NCBI GenBank assembly: GCA_020072965.1
Contig: JAIQFY010000027.1
Coordinates: 1-64,000, forward strand
Direction: 5' to 3'
From: Terriglobia bacterium
GTDB taxonomy: Bacteria; Acidobacteriota; Terriglobia; JAIQFV01
Length of the DNA stretch: 64,000 bases
Positions 39,904-49,114 of the stretch are shown in pieces. Below the pieces are notes generated by a model that had not been told where the DNA came from, did not search any database, and worked only from the letters and a program-made list of their open reading frames with translations. The translations under genes and the position numbers were made by a program. The first letter of the stretch is position 1. Every line of letters starts with the position of its first letter.

Positions 39904-41228
39904 TTCTTTGAATCTTCGTTTGCCTCGTCACTCTGGGGGGCATAGTAGCCCTTGCGGGCGGTAACCACCACATTGGGGCGATCCACTTTGACCACTATCT
40001 TTCTGAAACGGCCATCCCGACTATTATTGTTTGAATAATATCCTAGAAAATACCGTAGCGGGGTCTCGAGCGCGGCCTTCGTCAACTGGGCATGCAAGTC
40101 ATTGTTGTTATGATAGTATTTACCCCCCGTATCCGACGCCAACGCACTGGGTGCATCATCCCTTGCGAACCGATCCGCCTGATCCAATCGAAATCGAACA
40201 GGCACTGACTGGATTGTCCCGCTGGAAGCGGTGGGAGACTCCCCGCCGATTGCCGAAACTTGCAGTCCAGACGTATTCACAGATGCGATCACGGTGTTGG
40301 CGCGGATCGCACCATCAATTACTTCCTGGATCTGATAGTTTGCCTGGCGTGCGATGAGGCCATCGCTGAGAAAGACGATGGTCTTCGGCCCGCCCACACC
40401 TTTCAGGCGACTGACCAAATCATGTAACGCAAACATCGTTCGCTTCGATTCATCATTGATTTGTTCTGCTCTCTCCCGGGCCGCAGTCAGGACCCTTTGC
40501 ACCACGCTCGGGCCGCCCTGCATGCCGCTGCAGGCAATGGTATCGTTGACCGCCACAGTGAACGGATCTCCCGCTTTGTCCCTCCGCTCAGCAATTTCGA
40601 TCGCCTGGTAATCACTCAGGGGGGGACAATCGCCTGAGGGTTGCCGGGCGGTTGCGATTATCGAGATACGGTTCAAAGCGGAAATGATCAGTTCCCGGTC
40701 TTGAGTGAACCCGGTTGAATACCTGCCTGATGCGCTGACGAGGGCTACGCAGTCGGTCGGAGTGAGATTCGTCCGGACAAATTTTTCACCGGCCTTTTTA
40801 AGTCGCGCGAGATCCCCAAAGTTGATGTGATAATCATCCACAAAGAGGATTATCGTTCGAGACATCAGAGCCTCTTGCCCGGCGCCCGTTGAGACTTTAG
40901 CTTTGTCGGGACTTGAAGCCAGGATTTCCGGCGCAACCTCCAGGTGAAAGAGAGAGATCTTCTGCGGGACACCATCCTCGAAGACTCTGAAGTCTTGTTC
41001 CGTCAGGTCCTTAATTGGATTTCCCTTCTTGTCGGTCACAGAGGCATTCAGCGAGACGAGATCCACGGGGACCTTGATCGTAATCGAAGGTTCATTCTTT
41101 CGTTGCGGCGTAGGTCTCTCGGATGCGGGGTAGGTGGGATGCGCCAAAATAACCAGGCACACGAGCATGCCCCGCCCAAAGGATGTGAGCGATCCTTTCC
41201 TCAAGTTCATGATCATGGGCGATGTCAT
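39894..41228 (-). CDS. VWFA-related protein of the Acidobacterial type
   Basis: Up to 444 residues, with an export signal near the N-terminus (G-M-L-V-C-L-V-I-L-A-H-P). The segment V-S-L-N-A-S-V-T-D-K-K-G-N-P-I, then L-T-E-Q-D-F-R-V-F-E-D-G, is typical of the VWFA-related Acidobacterial domain. It precedes a von Willebrand A-like fold with I-I-L-F-V-D-D-Y-H-I-N and K-T-I-V-F-L-S-D-G. The usual MIDAS D-x-S-x-S is D-D-Y-H-I, so metal binding is doubtful. The family is expanded in Acidobacteriota and its function is unknown. Starts at 41228 and 41210 are both possible, since neither has a clear ribosome site. Confidence 0.82.
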   Translation of the reverse strand: MTSPMIMNLRKGSLTSFGRGMLVCLVILAHPTYPASERPTPQRKNEPSITIKVPVDLVSLNASVTDKKGNPIKDLTEQDFRVFEDGVPQKISLFHLEVAPEILASSPDKAKVSTGAGQEALMSRTIILFVDDYHINFGDLARLKKAGEKFVRTNLTPTDCVALVSASGRYSTGFTQDRELIISALNRISIIATARQPSGDCPPLSDYQAIEIAERRDKAGDPFTVAVNDTIACSGMQGGPSVVQRVLTAARERAEQINDESKRTMFALHDLVSRLKGVGGPKTIVFLSDGLIARQANYQIQEVIDGAIRANTVIASVNTSGLQVSAIGGESPTASSGTIQSVPVRFRLDQADRFARDDAPSALASDTGGKYYHNNNDLHAQLTKAALETPLRYFLGYYSNNNSRDGRFRKIVVKVDRPNVVVTARKGYYAPQSDEANEDSKKGP

Positions 41229-41261
41229 AGGTAAGTCATGTCGGCCGGGAGAATTTCCCCA

Positions 41262-41696
41262 TTAGGAATGCGGCAGGCCACCGAGATCTCGGGACATCAT
41301 CCGCAGATCGCTGCGCTCAAACCATCCGATGCCTCGCCAAAAAGCCATCGCGTCCGAATTCTCCTGTTCCACAAATAAGTGACATCTCTGGATACCGCAT
41401 GTTTGGAGTTTCTCGAGGCATCTGAAAACCAGCGCTGACCCAATCCCGCTCCTCCTGCTAAGCCGCGCCACCGCCACGTGGTGGAGGTAACCGCGCCGGC
41501 CGTCCTGGCCGCACAAGGCGGCGCCCACGAGCCGGTCCTGATCGTAGGCCACGAAGCTCATCGCGGGATTTCGGTCTAGAAAATACTTAATGCGCTCAGG
41601 TGAGTCCGCCTCACGCAATGAAATCCCCTCAGATTCCCTCCACAAAGCATGAGCGGCGGGATAGTCCTGCATTGTAAATTCACGGATTTCCACCAT
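41262..41696 (-). CDS. GNAT family N-acetyltransferase
   Basis: A 144-residue GNAT enzyme. It has V-E-I-R-E-F-T-M-Q-D-Y at the start, L-H-H-V-A-V-A-R-L-S-R-R-S-G-I-G-S-A-L with the acetyl-CoA pyrophosphate loop (R-R-S-G-I-G), and a C-terminal F-W-R-G-I-G-W-F strand. It transfers an acetyl group to an amine; the substrate (protein N-terminus or small molecule) is not clear. The start is ATG at 41694-41696 because it begins at the first GNAT strand; a frame to 41777 adds residues unlike the family. It lies between the VWFA gene and pip on the same strand. Confidence 0.83.
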   Translation of the reverse strand: MVEIREFTMQDYPAAHALWRESEGISLREADSPERIKYFLDRNPAMSFVAYDQDRLVGAALCGQDGRRGYLHHVAVARLSRRSGIGSALVFRCLEKLQTCGIQRCHLFVEQENSDAMAFWRGIGWFERSDLRMMSRDLGGLPHS

Positions 41697-41815
41697 GGCG
41701 AATGATCGGTGATTCTCTCGATGGGGGCTCCAATGGAACTTGGCGCGATTTGCAAGCAGCAGGGACACTCCAACCACTCCGGGCGTGTTTCCCTGATTAA
41801 TGGATCTCTCCGTTC

Positions 41816-42838
41816 CTATTTCTTCGCAGCGCGGTTTTTCTCCGGCGATTTGCGCGGGCCGGACCCGGGGGATAAAGTGATTCCCCGCTCCTTCAAATTC
41901 CGGTATTGGTCGGTCGCTTCGACCAATCCCGCGGCGATGCCCGGCTCCTTGGAATTGTGCCCGGCATCGGGGACGATGATGAGTTCCGCTTCAGGCCACC
42001 GCCGGTGGAGATCCCAAGCGCTCCGGATGGGGCACACCAGATCATACCGTCCCTGCACGATGGTCGCAGGAATGTGACGAATGCGCTCCACATCGTCGAG
42101 GAGTTGATTCTCATTGCGGAGCCAAGCGCCATGAACGAAATAGTGGCATTCGATGCGGGCAAAGGCCTCTGCAAATTCATCAGCCCCGTACGACGCGATA
42201 AAGTCCGCATCGGGAAGAAGTTTGCTGGTGGCCCCTTCCCAGATGCTCCAGGCCTTGGCCGCAGCCTTTCGAATTCCTGCATCCTCTGACGTCAGGCGAC
42301 GATAGTACGCCGACATCATGTCACCGCGTTCCACTTCGGGAATCGGTTTCAAGTACTCCTCCCAAACATCGGGATATATATCCGAAGCGCCCTGCTGATA
42401 GAACCACAGCAATTCCGACCGCCTCAATAAGAAGATGCCGCGCAAAACCATCGCGGTCACGCATTGGGGATGAGTTTCGGCATACGCCAGGGCCAGCGTG
42501 CTCCCCCAGGAGCCCCCGAACACCATCCAGCGGTCAATGCCAAGATGTGTCCGCAACTTCTCCATGTCATCCACAAGAAGCCAGGTCGTGTTCTCCTGCA
42601 GGCTGGCATAGGGTGTGCTCTTCCCCGAACCGCGCTGGTCATACATAATGATTCGCCAGGCCGCCGGGTCAAAAAACCGTCGATCGGCGGGAGAAAAGCC
42701 TCCTCCCGGCCCCCCATGAACAAAAACCGCGGGCTTTCCTTGAGGATTGCCACACTCTTCGTAATAAAGCGTATGGATCGAGGAGACCTTCAATTTTCCG
42801 GTTTTATACGGTTCAATTTCCGGGTAGAGGGTACGCAT
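41816..42838 (-). CDS. pip: Proline iminopeptidase (S33 family)
   Basis: A 340-residue alpha/beta hydrolase. It has the oxyanion motif H-G-G-P-G-G-G, the nucleophile elbow G-G-S-W-G-S, Q-R-G-S-G-K-S, and near the end G-R-Y-D-L-V-C-P and G-H-N with the Asp and His of the triad. This set is typical of proline iminopeptidase, which removes N-terminal proline from peptides in the cytoplasm. The C-terminal 25 residues are basic and may be disordered. The start is the third of three ATGs (42836-42838), 6 bases after AAGGAG. It fits with the M24 and S9B peptidases and the POT-type transporter elsewhere in the window. Confidence 0.9.
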   Translation of the reverse strand: MRTLYPEIEPYKTGKLKVSSIHTLYYEECGNPQGKPAVFVHGGPGGGFSPADRRFFDPAAWRIIMYDQRGSGKSTPYASLQENTTWLLVDDMEKLRTHLGIDRWMVFGGSWGSTLALAYAETHPQCVTAMVLRGIFLLRRSELLWFYQQGASDIYPDVWEEYLKPIPEVERGDMMSAYYRRLTSEDAGIRKAAAKAWSIWEGATSKLLPDADFIASYGADEFAEAFARIECHYFVHGAWLRNENQLLDDVERIRHIPATIVQGRYDLVCPIRSAWDLHRRWPEAELIIVPDAGHNSKEPGIAAGLVEATDQYRNLKERGITLSPGSGPRKSPEKNRAAKK

Positions 42839-42970
42839 CATCATCTCCTTCAAAAATGGGATCAACACAAATGTCGTTCTGGAGGCTGGACCTTAGCATA
42901 AAAGGAGACAGGATGGGCAATTCGAAAAAGAAATTCAAGAGAAATCGCCTATGTTGCTGCTCCCTGCCCG

Positions 42971-43228
42971 GTGAAGATGAAAGACCACCAGGAGTTCTAT
43001 GGAACCGTCACCTGCGTGAAATCAGACTATTTTGAAGTGGAGGACGTGGATCAAGAGCGGGTTATCACCATCAAATACGAGGACGTCCAAAAGGTCTACG
43101 AAGGGTATGGCGGAAAAACACCCCTCCCGGACGGCGAGTCCCTCCTCGGGGCAGGCTCATCGGCCTCCTTGTCGTCGGGGGCCTGCTCATCACCCTGATC
43201 GTCATCGCAGCAACCCAACGCGATTGAG
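42971..43228 (+). pseudogene. Small membrane protein gene with a one-base frameshift
   Basis: The frame from 42971 encodes H-Q-E-F-Y-G-T-V-T-C-V-K-S-D-Y-F-E-V-E-D and Y-E-D-V-Q-K-V-Y-E-G-Y-G-G-K, a small beta-rich domain. It then runs into a Ser/Ala-rich tail and stops at 43198. Adding one A to the AAAAA run at 43114-43118 gives G-G-K-N-T-P-P-G-R-R-V-P-P-R-G-R, then a membrane segment L-I-G-L-L-V-V-G-G-L-L-I-T-L-I-V-I-A-A and a stop near 43228, a sensible small membrane-anchored protein. So the gene is either broken or a base is missing in the assembly. A ribosome site and ATG at 42901-42915 are out of frame, so the true start is also uncertain. Confidence 0.6.
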
Positions 43229-43331
43229 AAACAGATTGAACGGAGGCGGGGCAGCGCGCGGGCCTGTCCTGAGGCTCCTCATCTCCACATCAGGGCGACA
43301 TCTCGCCCTTTTCCCTTTGGCGAACCCCCGA

Positions 43332-43360
43332 TTGACCCCCACGAATTCCTGTGAGAGAAT
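43332..43360 (+). promoter_or_regulatory. Possible promoter of the kinase gene
   Basis: TTGACC at 43332-43337 and GAGAAT at 43355-43360, 17 bases apart, lie 80 bases before the kinase start. The -10 match is only four of six bases. Confidence 0.25.
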
Positions 43361-43439
43361 TTTCACAACTTCAGTCGCACTCTCCCGAAGGTGTGGGGAC
43401 TCTGGCACCGACCACACCCAACTCTTCAAGGAGGCTCAC

Positions 43440-45602
43440 GTGGTCAGCACAACGCTGTCGCATTTCCAGATCCTTTCCAAGCTCGGAGAGGGGGGTATGG
43501 GAGAAGTCTACCGCGCGCTCGATACCAAGCTCGGGCGGGAGGTGGCCATCAAGATCCTTCCGCGAACCTTGCTTTCGGATCCGGACAGACTGGATCGATT
43601 TGAGAAAGAGGCCCGCGCTGCCGCCGCTCTCACTCATCCCAACATTGTCACCATCTACTCCATCGAAGAGGCAGAAGACCTTCGTTTTATTACCATGGAG
43701 CTGGTGCGGGGCATCCTACTTTCCAAACTCATTCCGGAACAGGGCCTTCCCCTCCGAGGGTTCTTCCGGCTGGCGATTCCGATGGCCGATGCGGTCAGCG
43801 CCGCCCATGAACGCAGCATCATCCATTGTGACCTCAAGCCTGACAATATCATCGTCACTCATGAGGGTCGCGTAAAGATCCTGGATTTTGGGCTGGCCAG
43901 AACCACTCTGCGGGGACCCTTCCTGGAAGAAGGCGAGCTTCCAACACGACCGATCGCCAACGGACTGGGCCTCTGGGGCACTCTGTCCTATATGTCCCCG
44001 GAGCAGATCGAGGGGAAAGAACTGGATCACCGCACTGACATTTTTTCACTTGGCGTCATTCTCTTCGAAATGGTGACCGGCCGGCGCCCCTTCCGGGCCA
44101 AGACCACCGCCGAGATGATCGCTTCCATCCTCAAAGATACGCCTCCGTTGGTCAACGACCTCAAGCCGGGCCTTCCCCGGCAGCTCGGGCGTATCATCCG
44201 GCATTGTCTGGAGAAGGATATCCGCAAACGGTTACAGATGGCGCTTGATCTGCGGAATGAACTCGAGGCCCTCGAAGCAGAGGTGGGCGCGGGCAGCGAA
44301 GAACTCCCCTCCATTGCCGTGGTCCCTTTCACCGATATGAGCCAGGAAAAAGACCAGGATTATTTCTGCAAGGGCATTGCCGAGGAGATCATCAGTTTCC
44401 TGAGCAAGATCAAAGATCTAAATGTTGTTTCGAGGATGTCATCGTTCCAGGTTGATGCGAGCAAGGTCGATAGCCGCGAGATCGGCCGCCAGTTGGGCGT
44501 CAGCACCCTGTTGGAGGGAAGCGTTCGCAAGGCGGGCGACCAGATCCGGATCACCGTCCAGTTGATTAATGTGGCCGATGGATACACCCTCTGGTCGGAG
44601 CGATTTGACCGTGAATTCAAGGATATTTTTGCCATCCAGGATGAGATTGCCTCCAGCATTGCGCGCGTGCTGAAAATTACCCTGAGCCCTAAGGAGCGGC
44701 ACGTTCTGCGGAAGATTCCAACAGCCAATGCCACGGCGTACGATTACTACCTTCGGGGAAGACATTTCTATTACGACTATAACAAGCGGACGGTTGAAAC
44801 GGCCGTGCGGATGTTCTCCCGGGCGATCGAGATCGATACCCGGTATGCCAACGCCTATGCCGGCCTTGCGGACTGCTGCGCGTACCTGTTCATGTACGGG
44901 GGCCGCATGGAAACCCACCGCACGCAAGCTGATGGCGCCAGTGAAAAGGCTCTGCAACTGGATCCTGAGTCAGCCGAAGCCAACGCCTCGCGGGCGCTCG
45001 CCCGCGCCTTGCTCGATCAATACGAGGAAGCGGAAACCCTGTTTGAAAATGCCATCCGGCTGGATCCCCGGCTGTTTGAGGCGTATTACTTTTACGCGCG
45101 CACCTGCTTCACCCAGGGGAAGGCGGAGAAGGCCCTGGAACTTTACGAGAAGGCCATGGAGGTTCGCCCCGAGGATTACCAAGCCCCCCTTCTGGTCGCC
45201 CAGATCTATGATGATTTAGGCCGGCCGGCCGATGCTGAGCGGGCACGACGGCGCGGGGTTGATCTGGTTGAAAGCAGATTGAACCGGAATCCCGAAGACG
45301 TCCGCGCGCTTTACATGGGGGCCAACGGGCTCGTGGCTCTCGGCGAAAATGAAAAGGGCCTGGAATGGGCGCGCCAGGCGCTGGCGATGGATCCCGACGA
45401 ACCGATGGTGCTTTACAACGTCGCGTGTATCCAGTCCCTTGCCGGACGAATTGAAGAAGCGATTGACTCTCTCGAGCGTTCAGTACAAAAGGGACTACTG
45501 CAAAAGAGCTGGCTCGAACATGACAGCAACCTTGATCCTCTCCGCAGCCATCCCCGCTTCCAAGCCGTCGTCGGGATGCTTGGCAAGGGTTTTGTGGTTT
45601 GA
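43440..45602 (+). CDS. Ser/Thr protein kinase fused to TolB-like and TPR domains
   Basis: A 720-residue protein. Residues 9-270 are a Hanks-type kinase: G-E-G-G-M-G-E-V-Y, K38 (V-A-I-K-I), H-C-D-L-K-P-D-N at 129-136, D-F-G at 149-151 and M-S-P-E-Q. The catalytic loop has Cys in place of the Arg of HRD, so it is a non-RD kinase. Residues 285-405 (I-A-V-V-P-F-T-D-M-S) resemble the TolB N-terminal/FlgO-like domain, and 430-690 are TPR repeats. No membrane segment is seen, so it is likely cytoplasmic. The start is GTG at 43440 behind AAGGAGG at 43428-43434; upstream open frame back to 43032 is not coding. This fusion is common in Acidobacteriota. Confidence 0.9.
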   Translation: MVSTTLSHFQILSKLGEGGMGEVYRALDTKLGREVAIKILPRTLLSDPDRLDRFEKEARAAAALTHPNIVTIYSIEEAEDLRFITMELVRGILLSKLIPEQGLPLRGFFRLAIPMADAVSAAHERSIIHCDLKPDNIIVTHEGRVKILDFGLARTTLRGPFLEEGELPTRPIANGLGLWGTLSYMSPEQIEGKELDHRTDIFSLGVILFEMVTGRRPFRAKTTAEMIASILKDTPPLVNDLKPGLPRQLGRIIRHCLEKDIRKRLQMALDLRNELEALEAEVGAGSEELPSIAVVPFTDMSQEKDQDYFCKGIAEEIISFLSKIKDLNVVSRMSSFQVDASKVDSREIGRQLGVSTLLEGSVRKAGDQIRITVQLINVADGYTLWSERFDREFKDIFAIQDEIASSIARVLKITLSPKERHVLRKIPTANATAYDYYLRGRHFYYDYNKRTVETAVRMFSRAIEIDTRYANAYAGLADCCAYLFMYGGRMETHRTQADGASEKALQLDPESAEANASRALARALLDQYEEAETLFENAIRLDPRLFEAYYFYARTCFTQGKAEKALELYEKAMEVRPEDYQAPLLVAQIYDDLGRPADAERARRRGVDLVESRLNRNPEDVRALYMGANGLVALGENEKGLEWARQALAMDPDEPMVLYNVACIQSLAGRIEEAIDSLERSVQKGLLQKSWLEHDSNLDPLRSHPRFQAVVGMLGKGFVV

Positions 45603-46172
45603 AGTGCTGGAGGCTGGGACCCGGTGGCGGGGCATCGCATTCTTAAAGGCGATCGCTCCAAATCCATCCCGGCTTCGAAGGGATTATTTGGCCCATTCGA
45701 GTCTCTTGCCGAAATCCCATTCCCCTCTTCTTCTTGCAATACGAGCAGGAAAACTATAAACTACACAACGATCTCAAGCAGCTTAAGGGGGTCGGGGACA
45801 CGTTCAGGAGAAAGACGAGTCCCACAGATTTTTCCTCTCGGCACTGATTCGAGCAGGGCACTCAATTCACGGGATGATGAACCCGGTTATCAATTCTTCG
45901 GAAACCCTGATCCCCTTCCCATCGTAGAGAGACTAGCCAAAGTGTTGCTGCTGCCGGGCCGGCCAGCGTTAAATCCACTGGAAATCCATCAGTAAGGGAA
46001 ACTCGCTATTCCAACCACTCCAATAGATCCAGAACCGATGAACCTCCGAGGGAGGAGTCCGCTCCTGTTCTCCCGAACCCTGGATTGCTTAGGCGGAGGA
46101 CAAGACATCCTCCCCGAGTTTGGACTCTCTCTTTGCCTCTCTCGGCATAATCCATCTGAAAGGAGTAATTTC
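45603..46172. other. Spacer before the M16 pair
   Basis: 570 bases without a supported gene. The M16 frame stays open back to 46038, but that part has no signal-peptide character. Frames of about 120 codons at 45624-45995 show no family features. The ribosome site AAAGGAG at 46159-46165 fixes the next start. Confidence 0.4.
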
Positions 46173-47585
46173 ATGAAAAAAGCAGTCTGCTCCTTGTTTG
46201 TGCTGCTCGCCCTGGTCCTGGTCGCGTCGAGCATTTCGTCTCATGCTCAGGCTCAGACAAAACCTTCGGCCAAGGCGGTGCAAACGACCAAAGGAGTCAA
46301 AGTAGATTTCAAAGATGTAAAGCTTGCAAATGGTTTGCGCGTATTAATCGCGGAAGACCATACGGCTCCAGTGATTTCCTTGGCGGTTACCTACAACACG
46401 GGTTCGCGCAATGAGCGCCAGGGCCGCACCGGCTTTGCGCATCTCTTTGAGCACATGATGTTCAAAGGATCCGAAAATGTCGGAACCGGAGAGCACATGC
46501 TCCTCGTGTTTAACAATGGCGGGAACCTGAACGGATCCACCAACGAGGATCGCACCAATTACTTTGAAGAGCTGCCGGCCAACCAGCTTGATCTGGCGCT
46601 CTTCCTCGAGGCCGACCGGATGCGTTCGCTCCCTGCGGCCATCACCAAGGAAAACCTCGACAACCAGCGCAATGCCGTTCAGGAGGAGCGCCGGCTGGGT
46701 GTCGACAACCAGCCTTATGGTAAGACCGAAGAGAAATTCCAGGAGACCATGTACGACAACTTCACCTACAAGCACTCCGTCATCGGCTCCATGCAAGACC
46801 TCAATGCGGCAAGCGTCGAAGACGTCATCGACTTCTTCCATATCTACTATGCCCCCAACAACGCCGTCCTGGCGCTGGTGGGAGACTTCAAGACGGACGA
46901 GGCCCTCGCCAAAATCAAAAAGTATTTTGAACCGATTCCTTCTCATGCCGCCCCGCCGCCGGTCGATTCCACGGAACCGGACCAAACCGCGGAACGACGC
47001 TTCACAATGGAGGATCAGCTGGCACGACTCCCGCAGCTCGCCATCGGCTACAAGGGGTTCGTCGGGAATACCCCCGACTTCTATGCCATGCAGGTGCTGA
47101 ACCAGGCCCTCGCCAGTGGCCAGAGTTCACGGCTTTACCAGATTCTCGTCAAGGAGAAGGAGCTGGTGGCAAACATCTTCGGATTTGTGCGAGAGATGCG
47201 CGGACCCGGTTACTACCAACTCACCGCGACCTTGAAGCCCACCACGAAGTTCGAGGACGTGGAAGCCGTCATCAATGAAGAGATCGCCAAGTTACAGCAG
47301 GAACCCATCGCGGATTGGGAGCTTCAGAAAGCGAAGAACTCCGCGCGCCGCTTCTCCGTCCAGGCGCTTCAGAGCACGCTCGGCGTGGCCATCCGCCTCA
47401 GCCAGTACGGGGTCTATTACAACGATCCGAGCTTGATCAACACCCAGTTTGAGAAGGTCGATGCGGTCACCAAAGCGGACGTGCAGCGAGTGGCCAACAA
47501 GTATCTGAAGGTAACCAACCGAACTGTCGCCCAAACCGTACCCAAACCCAAGACCGCCGCATCGCCGGCCGGCATGGAACGCTAA
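46173..47585 (+). CDS. Exported M16 zinc peptidase (active subunit)
   Basis: A 470-residue protein with a signal peptide (M-K-K-A-V-C-S-L-F-V-L-L-A-L-V-L-V, cleaved near A-Q-A). The inverted zinc motif H90-L-F-E93-H94 is intact in G-F-A-H-L-F-E-H-M-M-F, and the downstream acidic ligand lies in the N-A-V-Q-E-E-R-R segment. M16 peptidases (pitrilysin-like and processing-peptidase-like) use this site to cut peptides inside a closed chamber formed by two halves. This protein is one half; the next gene encodes the other. It acts in the periplasm or outside. The start is ATG at 46173 with AAAGGAG 7 bases upstream. Confidence 0.9.
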   Translation: MKKAVCSLFVLLALVLVASSISSHAQAQTKPSAKAVQTTKGVKVDFKDVKLANGLRVLIAEDHTAPVISLAVTYNTGSRNERQGRTGFAHLFEHMMFKGSENVGTGEHMLLVFNNGGNLNGSTNEDRTNYFEELPANQLDLALFLEADRMRSLPAAITKENLDNQRNAVQEERRLGVDNQPYGKTEEKFQETMYDNFTYKHSVIGSMQDLNAASVEDVIDFFHIYYAPNNAVLALVGDFKTDEALAKIKKYFEPIPSHAAPPPVDSTEPDQTAERRFTMEDQLARLPQLAIGYKGFVGNTPDFYAMQVLNQALASGQSSRLYQILVKEKELVANIFGFVREMRGPGYYQLTATLKPTTKFEDVEAVINEEIAKLQQEPIADWELQKAKNSARRFSVQALQSTLGVAIRLSQYGVYYNDPSLINTQFEKVDAVTKADVQRVANKYLKVTNRTVAQTVPKPKTAASPAGMER

Positions 47586-47604
47586 GAGAGGAGAACACAG
47601 AACC

Positions 47605-49092
47605 ATGAACAGAATTATCTCAATACTGCGTCGGGCGATGTGGGCGGCAGGTGTCGGAACGATGGCCTGCTCCCTCGCTCTGGCTCAGCAGTCGATGCCC
47701 CCCCAATCCGTCAAGGGTGCTGTCGTTAAAGGCAAGGCGCCGGTCAGCAGTGAGGTTCTGAAAGTCAAGCTTCCCAAGCCCACGGAAAAAAAGCTGAGCA
47801 ACGGGCTTCAAGTGATTGTGCTCGAAAACCATAAGCTGCCGACTTTCAACATGCAGATGGTCATACTGGCGGGCGGGATTTCGGACCCCGTGGGCAAGCC
47901 CGGTCTTGCGCAGGGCACCGCCACCATGCTGCGCGAAGGAACCAAGACCCGTACGAGCAAACAAATTGCCGAGCAGATCGACTCCCTGGGTGCGACGCTT
48001 ACCGCCAACGCCAGTTTGTCTTCCATTACGAGCACTGTCTCGGCATCGGGCCTGACCGACAATTTGGATGGGGCAATGGAATTATTTGCGGACGTCATCC
48101 TGAATCCCAGTTTCCCTGCCGATGAGTTCACCAAATTAAAGACCCGAATGATGGCACAACTCCGTCAGGCGCGGTCCCAACCGGGATTTCTGGCCAACGA
48201 AATGTTCTCCAAAGCCATGTATGGCGAGCATCCGGCCGGGCGCATCGCCCCAACCCCGGAAGTCATTCAGAGCTTCACGCCTGAAATGCTGACGCAGTTC
48301 CACACCACCTATTACCGGCCCAATAACGCGATTTTTGCGATCGTGGGCGACGTGAAGCCGGATGAGATTGTTGCCAAGCTTGAAAAGGCTTTTGCCGCGT
48401 GGAAGCCCGCCGACGTGCCGAAAACCGTGATTCCCAAGGCAGGCGAACCCGGCGCGGCGAAGATCCGCCTGGTGGACCGGCCGGGCTCGGTCCAAACCAA
48501 CCTTCTCGTCGGGGATCTGACTATCGAGCGGACCGACCCGGATTATTGCCCTCTCGAGGTGATGAACCGGGTGATCGGCGGTGGGCCCAGTGGACGGCTC
48601 TTCATGAACTTGCGTGAGGACAAAGGGTACACCTACGGGGCCTACAGCAACGTCAGCGCGTTCAAGTACCGCGGGGCCTTCCAGGCCAACACCGAGGTTC
48701 GCACCAACGTTACGGACGGAGCCATGAAGGAGCTGATGTATGAAATCAAGCGCCTCCGCGATGAAAAGGTGCCAGCCGCAGAGTTCGAAAATGGCAAGCG
48801 GGCCATCATCGGCGGGTTCGCGCTCGAACTGGAATCTCCCCAACGGGTGCTTCAAAACATTATTACCCAGAAGCTCTACAACCTGCCGGCCGATTACTGG
48901 GATACTTACCCCCAGAAGATTGCCGCTGTGACTGTGGACGATGTCCAGCGCGTTGCCAAGAAGTATCTCGACCTCGATCATCAGCAGGTGGTGGCCGTGG
49001 GCGACGCCAAGCAGATTGAAGAGCCTTTGAAGAAGTACGGCGCCATCGAAGTCTACGACACCGAAGGCAAACTGAAACCTGTGGGCCAGTAA
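47605..49092 (+). CDS. Exported M16 peptidase-like protein (inactive subunit)
   Basis: A 495-residue protein with a signal peptide (ending S-L-A-L-A-Q-Q). It has the M16 fold (G-L-Q-V-I-V-L-E-N-H, D-N-L-D-G-A-M-E-L-F, Y-R-P-N-N-A-I-F-A-I-V-G-D-V), but at the zinc site it reads L-A-Q-G-T-A-T-M-L in place of H-x-x-E-H (Q103 and T107 for the histidines). The C-terminal half keeps G-Y-T-Y-G-A-Y-S, the Arg/Tyr-type motif that completes the active site of the partner. It probably pairs with the active subunit encoded 19 bases upstream, as in bacterial M16B heterodimers. A terminator follows. Confidence 0.9.
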   Translation: MNRIISILRRAMWAAGVGTMACSLALAQQSMPPQSVKGAVVKGKAPVSSEVLKVKLPKPTEKKLSNGLQVIVLENHKLPTFNMQMVILAGGISDPVGKPGLAQGTATMLREGTKTRTSKQIAEQIDSLGATLTANASLSSITSTVSASGLTDNLDGAMELFADVILNPSFPADEFTKLKTRMMAQLRQARSQPGFLANEMFSKAMYGEHPAGRIAPTPEVIQSFTPEMLTQFHTTYYRPNNAIFAIVGDVKPDEIVAKLEKAFAAWKPADVPKTVIPKAGEPGAAKIRLVDRPGSVQTNLLVGDLTIERTDPDYCPLEVMNRVIGGGPSGRLFMNLREDKGYTYGAYSNVSAFKYRGAFQANTEVRTNVTDGAMKELMYEIKRLRDEKVPAAEFENGKRAIIGGFALELESPQRVLQNIITQKLYNLPADYWDTYPQKIAAVTVDDVQRVAKKYLDLDHQQVVAVGDAKQIEEPLKKYGAIEVYDTEGKLKPVGQ

Positions 49093-49114
49093 CACTTCCC
49101 GACTCCGCAGGGTC

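Noticed and set aside
43032-43439. 136-codon N-terminal extension of the kinase
   Set aside because: It overlaps another small gene, has no family match, and a GTG start with AAGGAGG sits exactly at the kinase domain.
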